From positions 1 through 8,936 of the forward strand of contig DAAJ01000058.1 of assembly GCA_001701115.1 (NCBI GenBank): 8,936 nucleotides of DNA, read 5' to 3'. Under the pieces are notes generated by a model, which ran no database searches, was not told where the DNA came from, and saw only the letters and a program-made list of their open reading frames with translations. The DNA is from Bacteroidales bacterium GP2 (GTDB taxonomy: Bacteria > Bacteroidota > Bacteroidia > Bacteroidales > Muribaculaceae). Shown here piece after piece: positions 1-5,995 of the stretch. The position numbers and the translations under genes were made by a program. Within the stretch, counting starts at the first letter, position 1. The number at the start of each line of letters is the position of its first letter.

Positions 1-50
1 AGAATCAATATGCAAATGTATATATTTTAGCTGACATTTGCAGATAAATA

Positions 51-87
51 CGCGCCAGCAGAGCACGACCAGATAGCAGCCATGCGG
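51..87 (-). repeat. Dispersed intergenic repeat, copy U (inverted relative to copy D)
   Basis: Read on the minus strand, this segment starts with CCGCATGGCT and continues with CT, TCTG, CGTG, CTCT and GGCGC blocks. It matches 1907-1944 read on the plus strand at about 30 of 37 aligned positions, with a few 1-2 base gaps. The two copies bracket the LRR gene in opposite orientation. Both copies, translated in one particular frame, give a similar AWLLS-containing peptide, which follows from the DNA similarity and does not by itself show coding. The family is not recognised. Confidence 0.55.
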
Positions 88-298
88 AAAAAGTTAGCTC
101 TTTCTGTTCTTCGGGTTGACCGCAGTGACACTTGAGGATATAATCAGGATGAGGATAGTGCACATCTTTGGGTCTATGCTTATGCTGTGGTCGGCATTTC
201 GTTCTGTAACGTGCAATGGGCACTTATACGAAGAATGGACTCAGTAATGTAGGACCGATTATTATTAAAATCCATCATATTAACTATTATTAACAATA

Positions 299-312
299 GG
301 GGGGGGGGGGGG
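299..312. repeat. Homopolymeric tract of 14 G
   Basis: Fourteen consecutive G residues lie 56 bp before the ATG of the LRR surface lipoprotein gene, in otherwise AT-rich DNA. Runs of this length are prone to slipped-strand length change. In other bacteria, G or C runs in front of surface-protein genes work as phase-variation switches. The tract lies where the -33 element would fall if 332-339 is the -7 element. The exact length in an assembly should be treated with caution, because homopolymers are error-prone in sequencing. Confidence 0.9.
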
Positions 313-331
313 TAAATTGTTGATTATTACT

Positions 332-339
332 TAATTTCG
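332..339 (+). promoter_or_regulatory. Possible -7 promoter element of the LRR lipoprotein gene
   Basis: TAATTTCG followed by C differs at one position from the Bacteroidetes -7 consensus TAnnTTTG. It resembles the -7 elements found before the other genes in this window. About 20 bp upstream, where the -33 TTTG should be, there are only Gs of the homopolymer, so no proper -33 element is visible. The downstream leader to the ATG would be about 24 nt and has no Shine-Dalgarno sequence. Confidence 0.3.
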
Positions 340-368
340 CAATTAATAATCCAATAAAAATATATAGA

Positions 369-1676
369 ATGTCAAAAAGGTGTCTTTATGCAGTAATGGC
401 TATAGCTGCCATTTGTTCTCTTGTTTCGTGCAGCAAGGATGAGCCGGAAAAAATTCCGGTAGGTGAAGAATGGATAGATCCTGTATTTGCTCAGGTGTTG
501 CAGGAGCGCGGATATATATTTAATGCAAAAAAAGTAATCCCAGATGATGTTGTAAACATAGAGGAAATTGATGTATCCGGTAAAGATTGGAATAATAAAG
601 GGCAAATAACGTCTTTGCGGGGAATTGAATACTTTATTTCCTTGAAGAAACTTGATTGTTATTTTAATCAGTTGACATCTTTGGATATAAGCAAGAATGC
701 GCAGTTGGCGCAGCTTAGGTGTTATGACAATCAGTTGACATCCTTGGATGTAAGTAAGAATACGCAGTTGACGTTTCTTGAGTGTGCTAATAATCAGTTG
801 ACATCCTTGGATGTAAGTAAGAATGCGCAGTTGACGTCTCTTTTTTGTGGTGACAATCAGTTGACATCCTTGGATGTAAGCAAAAATACGCAGTTGACGT
901 CTCTTTTTTGTGGTTCCAATCAGTTGATATCCTTGGATATAAGTAAGAATGCGCAGTTGACGTCTCTTTCGTGTAGTTTCAATCAGTTGACATCCTTGGA
1001 TATAAGCAAAAATACACAGTTGACGTCTCTTGAGTGTGGTTCCAATCAGTTGACCTCCTTGGATATAAGCAAAAATACACAGTTGACGTATCTTGAGTGT
1101 GGTTCCAATCAGTTGACCTCCTTGGATATAAGCAAAAATACGCAGTTGACGTATCTTTCGTGTAGTGACACTCAGTTGACCTCCTTGGATATAAGCAAAA
1201 ATACACAGTTGACGAAGCTTTGGTGTTATGGCAATCAGTTGACATCCTTGGATATAAGCAAGAATACACAGTTGATGTCTCTTCGGTGTGGTGACACTCA
1301 GTTGACCTCCTTGGATGTAAGCAAAAATACACAGTTGACGGACCTTGAGTGTGATTCCAATCAGTTGACCTCCTTGGATGTAAGCAAAAATACGCAGTTG
1401 ACGTATCTTTCCTGTATTTACAATCAGTTGGAATCCTTGGATATAAGCAAAAATACACAGCTGATGCATCTTAGGTGTTATGACAATCAGTTGACATCCT
1501 TAGATATAAGCAAGAATACGCAGTTGGTGTACTTTGAGTGCAGTGATAATCCTGGAGAAAATAATGTTTTTCAAGTTACAGCATGGTTTAATAATACATC
1601 AATACCTGAGCACTTTACAAATTCGGGATGGGCGTATAATAGACAAGATGTTAAGTTAGAATACAAAGTACCTTAG
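369..1676 (+). CDS. Surface-exposed leucine-rich-repeat lipoprotein
   Basis: This 435-residue protein begins with a lipoprotein signal peptide: a hydrophobic stretch at residues 7-19, lipobox LVSC, and predicted lipidated Cys21. Cys21 is followed by SKDE, which fits the acidic export signal that sends Bacteroidetes lipoproteins to the outer face of the outer membrane. Residues 22-99 form an N-terminal cap (ITSLRGIEYF then the first half-repeat). Residues 100-393 are 14 uninterrupted 21-residue leucine-rich repeats of the form NQLTSLDxSKNxQLTxLxCxx, and residues 394-435 are a C-terminal cap. Such solenoids bind ligands on their concave face, and a role in adhesion or host or polysaccharide binding is inferred, not shown. 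The gene is more AT-rich than its neighbours, stands alone, follows a poly-G tract and is flanked by inverted repeats. The only sensible start is ATG 369, which sets up the signal peptide. The ligand is unknown. Confidence 0.88.
   Translation: MSKRCLYAVMAIAAICSLVSCSKDEPEKIPVGEEWIDPVFAQVLQERGYIFNAKKVIPDDVVNIEEIDVSGKDWNNKGQITSLRGIEYFISLKKLDCYFNQLTSLDISKNAQLAQLRCYDNQLTSLDVSKNTQLTFLECANNQLTSLDVSKNAQLTSLFCGDNQLTSLDVSKNTQLTSLFCGSNQLISLDISKNAQLTSLSCSFNQLTSLDISKNTQLTSLECGSNQLTSLDISKNTQLTYLECGSNQLTSLDISKNTQLTYLSCSDTQLTSLDISKNTQLTKLWCYGNQLTSLDISKNTQLMSLRCGDTQLTSLDVSKNTQLTDLECDSNQLTSLDVSKNTQLTYLSCIYNQLESLDISKNTQLMHLRCYDNQLTSLDISKNTQLVYFECSDNPGENNVFQVTAWFNNTSIPEHFTNSGWAYNRQDVKLEYKVP
666..1547 (+). repeat. 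Tandem array of 14 x 63-bp in-frame LRR units
   Basis: Each unit encodes 21 residues beginning NQL (TQL in units 9 and 11). The framework is almost identical from unit to unit even at silent sites. Differences concentrate in four codons at unit positions 16, 18, 20 and 21. For example, position 16 reads Q, F, S, S, S, S, Y, Y, K, S, D, Y, H, Y. The intervening CTT and TGT codons are constant in 13 of 14 units. Units 6 and 7 differ at only one of these four codons, which suggests recent duplication. Copy number should be able to change by recombination or slippage without breaking the frame. Confidence 0.95.
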
Positions 1677-1702
1677 TAATAAGGCACGTACATGATTTGC
1701 CA

Positions 1703-1728
1703 TCCGGATTTAAATATATGAGTCCGGA
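1703..1728. other. Inverted repeat just after the LRR gene
   Basis: TCCGGA at 1703-1708 and again at 1723-1728 can pair as a 6-bp stem around a 14-nt AT-rich loop, 27 bp after the LRR stop codon. There is no T-run directly behind it, so this is at best a weak terminator or an mRNA 3'-end structure. Confidence 0.3.
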
Positions 1729-1906
1729 CCGTATTTAAGAATCGGGAACTACATAGCATATCCGAAGCTCCTTGCCTGATGAGTGCTCCGTATCCCTATG
1801 CTGCACACAAAGCGCTTGCTCATGGTTACACATAGCGACGCTCCTACGGAGCTTATTCAAATAGCCGTCTCACTTCCACGGGTTGCGGTCGCTGGCGCTC
1901 CCTTAA

Positions 1907-1944
1907 CCGCATGGCTACTCTCTGCGTGCGCTCTCCGGCGCACG
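1907..1944 (+). repeat. Dispersed intergenic repeat, copy D, with terminal hairpin
   Basis: This segment begins CCGCATGGCT and aligns with the minus strand of 51-87. Its right half forms a perfect 7-bp stem, CGTGCGC at 1925-1931 and GCGCACG at 1938-1944, around a 6-nt loop. Copy U has a weaker version of this stem. A short palindromic unit found twice in one small window in noncoding DNA fits a REP/MITE-like intergenic element, but the family is not recognised. Confidence 0.5.
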
Positions 1945-2032
1945 GAATATGACAGCCTCATTGTTGGAGAAGCGATATGGAAGTAAGGGAATTGTGCCAA
2001 ATGCCGCTACTTGTGCCCTAAATGTGACATAA

Positions 2033-2065
2033 TTGAGCAACTAAAGCAGTTTTTTTGTAATTTTG
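2033..2065 (+). promoter_or_regulatory. Promoter of the amidase-mlaD unit
   Basis: TAATTTTG at 2058-2065 is an exact match to the Bacteroidetes -7 element TAnnTTTG. ATTG ending at 2035 is a plausible -33 element, with a spacer of 22 bp, slightly long. Transcription would start near 2072, giving a very short leader of about 10 nt before ATG 2082. Confidence 0.55.
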
Positions 2066-2081
2066 CGGAAATTTTCGAGGC

Positions 2082-3242
2082 ATGATTTCCAGCACTATAA
2101 TCCGCCGTTTCCTCGTTGGTCTATTTGTTGCACTCGCCGCTGCTATCAGTGCCGAGGCAAAATTTACTGTTGTCATTGACCCGGGTCATGGCAAACATGA
2201 CCATGGCGCTATCGGAAAGATTTCGAGCGAAAAGGATATCAATCTCGCTGTTGCGCTGAGGGTAGGAGAGCTGATTCAGAGGAATATGCCTGACGTGAAG
2301 CTCGTCTATACCCGCGATGATGACACCTTTGTGACGCTACAGGGGCGCGCTGACATTGCGAACAAGGCTAAAGGCGACCTGTTCATATCCATCCACACCA
2401 ACTCAATCGACAAGAAAGCAAGGAATTACCTGACAGTGTGCGGCGCATCGGTATATACCCTCGGGTTCAAGCGCAGCGATGAGAACCTTGCTGTGGCAAT
2501 GCGCGAAAATGCGGTAATGAAACTGGAGAGCGACTATTCCACTACTTATGAAGGTTTTGATCCCTCCTCCACTGAATCATACATTATCTTCGAGATGAGC
2601 CAGAACCTCCATATGGAGCAGAGCATCGAGGCGGCAAACGAGATACAGAAGGAGTTGATAACCACCGCTGGACGCAGCGACAGAGGGGTGAGACAGGCTA
2701 ATTTCTGGGTGCTATTCAAAACGAGCATGCCTGCAATCCTTGTGGAGCTCGATTTTATCTGCAATCCGCAAATGGAGAAATTCATGAACTCCAAAAACGG
2801 CAGGGACAAGCTTGCTACCGCGATTTACAATGGGTTTGCCCGCTATAAACAGCTTGCCGACAAACGCGCAGGCATAGCCTCAGCTCCAGCAAAAATTCTG
2901 GAAGCACCAAAAGAGGTGGTTGCGCCAATGAAAGAGGAGGAGCCGAGCGAAGCGGTCCCCTACACCGAGGAGACAGAGGAAGCGGCACCTGCGCAGGATG
3001 AAGCGAACGCACCTATTATATATAAGGTGCAGTTCTGCACCTCTGGAAGCAAACTTCCGGCAAACTCGCCTAAGCTGAAAGGCTTAAAAGATGTTGACTA
3101 TTATAGTGACGGGAATGTGCTCAAATACACCACCGGAGAGTTTGCATCCGAGCGGGAAGCCGAGAAAAAACTCGCCGAAGTGAGAAAAAAGTTCCCGGAT
3201 GCGTTTATAATAAAGACACGCGCCGGAAAGCGGGTGAAATAA
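2082..3242 (+). CDS. Secreted N-acetylmuramoyl-L-alanine amidase (Amidase_3, zinc) with C-terminal SPOR-like domain
   Basis: This 386-residue protein hydrolyses the bond between N-acetylmuramic acid and L-alanine in peptidoglycan, acting in the periplasm. A signal peptide covers residues 1-26 (AEA before the mature KFTV). The Amidase_3 domain spans about 28-255. Zinc ligands are visible as His36 (in VIDPGHG), Glu50 (SSEKD) and His105 (FISIHTNS), and the catalytic Glu222 lies in AILVELDF, so the enzyme looks intact. A Glu/Pro/Ala-rich linker (about 270-310) leads to a terminal domain (about 313-384, starting YKVQF) that resembles SPOR peptidoglycan-binding domains and is usual in Bacteroidales amidases of this type. 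No AMIN domain is present. Start ATG 2082 is supported by the promoter just upstream and the signal peptide. The mlaD-like gene follows 37 bp later, probably in the same operon. A role in daughter-cell separation or wall turnover is inferred from the family. Confidence 0.92.
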   Translation: MISSTIIRRFLVGLFVALAAAISAEAKFTVVIDPGHGKHDHGAIGKISSEKDINLAVALRVGELIQRNMPDVKLVYTRDDDTFVTLQGRADIANKAKGDLFISIHTNSIDKKARNYLTVCGASVYTLGFKRSDENLAVAMRENAVMKLESDYSTTYEGFDPSSTESYIIFEMSQNLHMEQSIEAANEIQKELITTAGRSDRGVRQANFWVLFKTSMPAILVELDFICNPQMEKFMNSKNGRDKLATAIYNGFARYKQLADKRAGIASAPAKILEAPKEVVAPMKEEEPSEAVPYTEETEEAAPAQDEANAPIIYKVQFCTSGSKLPANSPKLKGLKDVDYYSDGNVLKYTTGEFASEREAEKKLAEVRKKFPDAFIIKTRAGKRVK

Positions 3243-3279
3243 CTTATAGTAACTATTGAAACCACAAACATAAGGTCAG

Positions 3280-4200
3280 ATGAAGAAAAAATATTCAAAA
3301 GAGCTGCTTATCGGGCTGAGCGTGCTTGCCACCCTGCTGATACTATTTTTCGGTATCGATTACCTGAAAGGGGTCAATGTGTTCAAAGCCGCCAACTACT
3401 ACTATGCCTCATACACCGACGTTGCCGGGCTTGCCCAGTCGGCACCGGTGACAGTTAACGGTTATAAAGTGGGTCTGGTACGCGAAATTGAATATGAATA
3501 CGACAATCCCGGTCATGTGAAGGTAGAGCTAAGCCTTGACCGGAAGCTCAAGGTGCCTGCCGGCACAGAGGCTGTGCTTGTAACAGACATGCTCGGCACA
3601 TCATCAATTGAACTGCACATGGCTACCGGCACCAATTACCATTCTATCGGCGACAAACTCATAGGTGTCAACTCTAAGGGACTCATGGACAACGTTACCA
3701 ATGAAGTGCTCCCTGCCGTCGGCAAAATGGTGCCTAAAATAGATTCACTCCTGACGGCAGTAACCGCGCTTGTCACCGATCCCGCAATGACAAATTCGGT
3801 AAAACGCCTCGACAACATAATTGCGAACCTTGAAACAAGCACCAAACAGCTCAGTGCCGTAATGGCGTCTACTCCGGCAATCGCTTCAGATGCTAAGGTT
3901 ACCATGGCAAACGTCAAGGATATTTCGCAGAACCTCACCGGTCTGACCGCAGACTTGAGCGCTGCCGCTGCCGAGCTCAGGAAAATGCCACTCGATTCCA
4001 CGCTGAACAATGTGTACCGCATCACTGCATCGCTGGAGAGCCTCACAAGCAAGCTAAACAGCAAGGAATCTTCTGCAGGACTGCTATTATCTGACCCGAC
4101 CCTTTACAATAACCTTGTGAACGCTACAGCTTCGGTGGATTCCCTGCTAATTGACATAAAGAAGAACCCGAAACGCTACATCAGCATCAAGCTGCTCTAA
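3280..4200 (+). CDS. MlaD/MCE-family inner-membrane lipid-transport protein
   Basis: This 306-residue protein has one N-terminal transmembrane anchor (about residues 9-27, after the positive MKKKYSK) and a periplasmic MCE domain at about 38-117 (TDVAGLAQSAPVTVNGYKVG, then LKVPAGTEAVL and GTSSIELHM). A long helical tail at about 140-290 probably builds a coiled or tunnel-like extension. The C-terminus ends in a segment typical of Bacteroidetes homologues (SAGLLLSDPTLYNNLV, then IKKNPKRYISIKLL). In E. coli, MlaD is the periplasmic hexameric ring of a phospholipid transporter between the two membranes. The partner permease and ATPase (MlaE, MlaF) are not in this window. No promoter is visible in the 37-bp gap, and an AAGG a few bases before ATG 3280 could help translation, so co-transcription with the amidase is likely. 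The exact lipid and direction of transport cannot be read from sequence. Confidence 0.88.
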   Translation: MKKKYSKELLIGLSVLATLLILFFGIDYLKGVNVFKAANYYYASYTDVAGLAQSAPVTVNGYKVGLVREIEYEYDNPGHVKVELSLDRKLKVPAGTEAVLVTDMLGTSSIELHMATGTNYHSIGDKLIGVNSKGLMDNVTNEVLPAVGKMVPKIDSLLTAVTALVTDPAMTNSVKRLDNIIANLETSTKQLSAVMASTPAIASDAKVTMANVKDISQNLTGLTADLSAAAAELRKMPLDSTLNNVYRITASLESLTSKLNSKESSAGLLLSDPTLYNNLVNATASVDSLLIDIKKNPKRYISIKLL

Positions 4201-4238
4201 AATTATTATTTGGAATCATTACAAATAACAAACTTTTC

Positions 4239-4278
4239 GCAGTCCCGCGCCCTTTCCCCGCAAAGTGTGTGGGACTGC
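4239..4278 (+). terminator. Hairpin after the amidase-mlaD unit, probable terminator
   Basis: GCAGTCCC at 4239-4246 and GGGACTGC at 4271-4278 form a perfect 8-bp stem. Within the loop, CTTT (4252-4255) and AAAG (4262-4265) can add a second short helix. A short T-run (CATTTTC) follows. It lies 39 bp after the mlaD stop codon. The weak T-run leaves open a processing or attenuation role. Confidence 0.5.
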
Positions 4279-4308
4279 CATTTTCAGCGACTCTTGCATA
4301 GATGCAAA

Positions 4309-4380
4309 CATTATGTTAAAACCAATAACCCCACGCCTATACCTCTATAAATCAACCCATTATCACCATGAAACATAATG
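4309..4380. other. 9-bp perfect inverted repeat enclosing a C/A-rich, G-poor segment
   Basis: CATTATGTT at 4309-4317 is the exact reverse complement of AACATAATG at 4372-4380, with 54 bp between them. The enclosed plus strand has almost no G. It could be a regulator-binding pair of half-sites or an mRNA structure upstream of dnaA, and no known motif is recognised. Confidence 0.35.
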
Positions 4381-4467
4381 CGTGACAATATGGGGACATA
4401 ACCGATTCATAATTGACTGAAAAACAGACCCCTTAGCAAACAGATATAATTTCCAAATAAAAAACGG

Positions 4468-4499
4468 TTTTATTATCATAAAAAAAAGAGGGAAATTTG
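4468..4499 (+). promoter_or_regulatory. Possible dnaA promoter
   Basis: GAAATTTG (4492-4499), followed by C, differs at one position from TAnnTTTG. TTTT at 4468-4471 lies 20 bp upstream in place of TTTG. Both boxes are imperfect, but spacing and position (34 bp before ATG 4534) match the other promoters in this window. Confidence 0.35.
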
Positions 4500-4533
4500 C
4501 ATTGGAAAGTATAGCCTACAATAAAGTATTTTT

Positions 4534-5922
4534 ATGGAGCAAGACCACATTATATTGTGGGAGAAATGTCTCGCCATATTCCGTGACGTTCTTCCGCAGG
4601 AACAATTTGACGCTTGGTTCAAGCCTGTTACTTCTATAAGCTACCAGGACCACAACCTCAACGTGCTTGTCCCCTCCCCGTTCTTCGTGGAGCAACTTGA
4701 CGAGCGCTACATCAAGCTCATCACCTCCACACTCCACCGTGTCTACGGTCCGGAGGTAAAATTGTTTTACCACTACAACCAGGTCAGCAACGAGCCAACC
4801 ACTTCCGTAACAATTGAAAGCGGAAACCAGAGCGCAGACGTTGCTCCCGCTCCCGGCGCATCATCAAACCCCTTTACAAGGCAGGAAGATACTGCCGACA
4901 TTGACGCGCAACTCAATCCCCGCTATACTTTCGAGAACTACTGCAACAGCGTGAGCAACCGCGTGGCGCGTTCCATAGGCGAAGCTATCGCCACAGACCC
5001 AAAGTGCAAGACCTTCAACCCTCTCTTTGTTTTCGGCGCGCCGGGGGTAGGCAAAACCCATCTGATCCAGGCTATAGGCATTCGTATAAAAGAGCGTAAC
5101 CCACGGGCAAGAGTGCTGTACGTCACCGCGCGCTTGTTTGAAAGCCAGTACACCACTGCGCTGAGAAACAACCGCATCAATGACTTCATAAACTTTTACC
5201 AGAGCATCGATACCCTAATCCTGGATGACATACAGGACCTTATAGGCAAATCGGCTACGCAGCGCACTTTCTTCCACATATTCAACCACCTGCAGCTCAA
5301 CCAAAAGCAGATAATACTATCAAGCGACACCCGCCCCTCGCAAATGGAAGGGATGGAGCAGCGCATGCTTGACCGCTTCAAATGGGGTATGACCGCGGAG
5401 CTTGAGAAGCCGGACTATGACCTCCGCCGCAACGTCCTTGCGCAAAAAGCGAAGAAAGAGGGACTTATCATCCCGGAAGATGTGATGGATTATATTGCCA
5501 CCAATGTCACTGAGAGCATCCGCGAGCTTGAGGGCATCATGGTTTCACTTGTGGCGCACGCTACGGTGCTTGACATGGACATAAACATTGACCTTGCACG
5601 CAGGGTGCTTGCTAATGCGGTGAAAATAAATCTCCGCCAGATTAATTTCGAGATTATCACCCAGGAAGTAAGCAGCTATTACAAGATTGAACCTGACCAG
5701 ATTTTCACAAAATCACGCAAACGCGAAATAAGCGATGCCCGGCAGATGGTGATGTTCCTTGCCAAGAAGCACACTAAAATGCCCCTTAAGGCTATAGGCA
5801 CGAGGCTCGACCGCACCCATGCCACAGTGCTGTACGCTTGCAAAAACATTGAGGAGCGCCTTCCCCTCGAAAAGAAACTCCAGGAGGATGTCAACGCCAT
5901 CGAAAGCGCTCTACTTTCCTGA
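4534..5922 (+). CDS. dnaA: Chromosomal replication initiator protein DnaA
   Basis: This 462-residue protein is the AAA+ ATPase that binds and opens the replication origin. Domain I (about 1-80) starts with the typical LWEKCLAIFRD and AWFKPV. Domain II is short (about 85-120). Domain III (about 125-345) has Walker A GAPGVGKTH at 168-176, Walker B ILDDIQD with Asp231 and Asp232, sensor I LSSD at 262-265 and an arginine finger in MLDRFKWGM (Arg281). Domain IV (about 370-462) carries the DNA-binding helix-turn-helix, with KSRKREISDARQ at 393-404 and the signature LDRTHATVLYAC at 425-436. The usual Asp of the RDH-type signature is Thr428 here. Length fits the family and all ATPase motifs are intact. 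No dnaN or recF neighbour is seen. Start ATG 4534 matches the domain I start of relatives; there is no clear Shine-Dalgarno site. The gene ends before a strong terminator. Confidence 0.97.
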   Translation: MEQDHIILWEKCLAIFRDVLPQEQFDAWFKPVTSISYQDHNLNVLVPSPFFVEQLDERYIKLITSTLHRVYGPEVKLFYHYNQVSNEPTTSVTIESGNQSADVAPAPGASSNPFTRQEDTADIDAQLNPRYTFENYCNSVSNRVARSIGEAIATDPKCKTFNPLFVFGAPGVGKTHLIQAIGIRIKERNPRARVLYVTARLFESQYTTALRNNRINDFINFYQSIDTLILDDIQDLIGKSATQRTFFHIFNHLQLNQKQIILSSDTRPSQMEGMEQRMLDRFKWGMTAELEKPDYDLRRNVLAQKAKKEGLIIPEDVMDYIATNVTESIRELEGIMVSLVAHATVLDMDINIDLARRVLANAVKINLRQINFEIITQEVSSYYKIEPDQIFTKSRKREISDARQMVMFLAKKHTKMPLKAIGTRLDRTHATVLYACKNIEERLPLEKKLQEDVNAIESALLS

Positions 5923-5944
5923 TTTCTCATACATACCCATATAA

Positions 5945-5982
5945 CAGACGCTTGCCCTATGGACAAGCGTCTGCGATTTTTT
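5945..5982 (+). terminator. Rho-independent terminator after dnaA
   Basis: CAGACGCTTG at 5945-5954 and CAAGCGTCTG at 5964-5973 form a perfect 10-bp stem with a 9-nt loop, followed by CGA and a run of six T (5977-5982). It lies 22 bp after the dnaA stop. It sits between convergent genes, and on the minus strand it could also stop nitroreductase transcription, although no T-run follows on that side. Confidence 0.9.
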
Positions 5983-5995
5983 ATGAAGTGTGATA

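Larger units (their letters stand above)
1..368. other. Intergenic region upstream of the LRR lipoprotein gene
   Basis: No convincing gene is seen here. The left part (51-87, minus) holds one copy of a repeat that recurs at 1907-1944. A minus-strand reading frame of about 72 codons (223 down to 5, GTG start) crosses that repeat, but it has no recognisable domain and I do not call it. The right part (about 250-368) is strongly AT-rich except for a 14-G homopolymer at 299-312. It probably contains the promoter of the lipoprotein gene. Confidence 0.6.
1677..2081. other. Hairpin-rich intergenic region between LRR gene and amidase
   Basis: There are 405 bp without a convincing gene. From left to right it holds an inverted pair of TCCGGA at 1703-1708 and 1723-1728, a small hairpin GCTCC-TAC-GGAGC at 1840-1852, inverted arms TGCGGT/ACCGCA at 1884-1889 and 1906-1911, the second copy of the dispersed repeat (1907-1944), and the amidase promoter near 2058. 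A plus-strand reading frame at 1783-1986 (GTG start, 67 codons) runs through the structured part, has no recognisable domain and is probably not a gene. No clear terminator with a T-run follows the LRR gene. Confidence 0.55.
4201..4533. other. Intergenic region between mlaD-like gene and dnaA
   Basis: There are 333 bp with no gene. The left part holds a terminator-like hairpin (4239-4278). The middle holds a nearly G-free stretch (about 4316-4366) enclosed by a 9-bp perfect inverted repeat at 4309-4317 and 4372-4380. The right part is AT-rich and probably carries the dnaA promoter. No convincing DnaA box (TTATNCACA) is seen; the nearest string, TTATCACCA in the middle part, has two mismatches. 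Confidence 0.6.

Noticed and set aside
5..223. Minus-strand frame of 72 codons with a CHCGQ and AWLLS stretch
   Set aside because: GTG start, no recognisable domain and no clear promoter. The AWLLS part only reflects the dispersed repeat also seen at 1907-1944.
372..1469. Long open frames on the minus strand across the LRR gene (372-1469 and 979-1458)
   Set aside because: They arise because a 63-bp unit is repeated in frame, so a frame without stops in one unit stays open in all. The translations are monotonous, have no signal or known fold, and run opposite to a well-supported lipoprotein.
666..1547. CRISPR-like array or diversity-generating retroelement target
   Set aside because: The repeats are contiguous, in frame and coding, without spacers. 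No reverse transcriptase or template repeat is in the window, and the variable codons are not limited to changes at A.
1783..1986. Plus-strand frame of 67 codons in the LRR-amidase gap
   Set aside because: It runs through several palindromes, starts at GTG without a promoter, and resembles nothing except the translated repeat of the upstream region.
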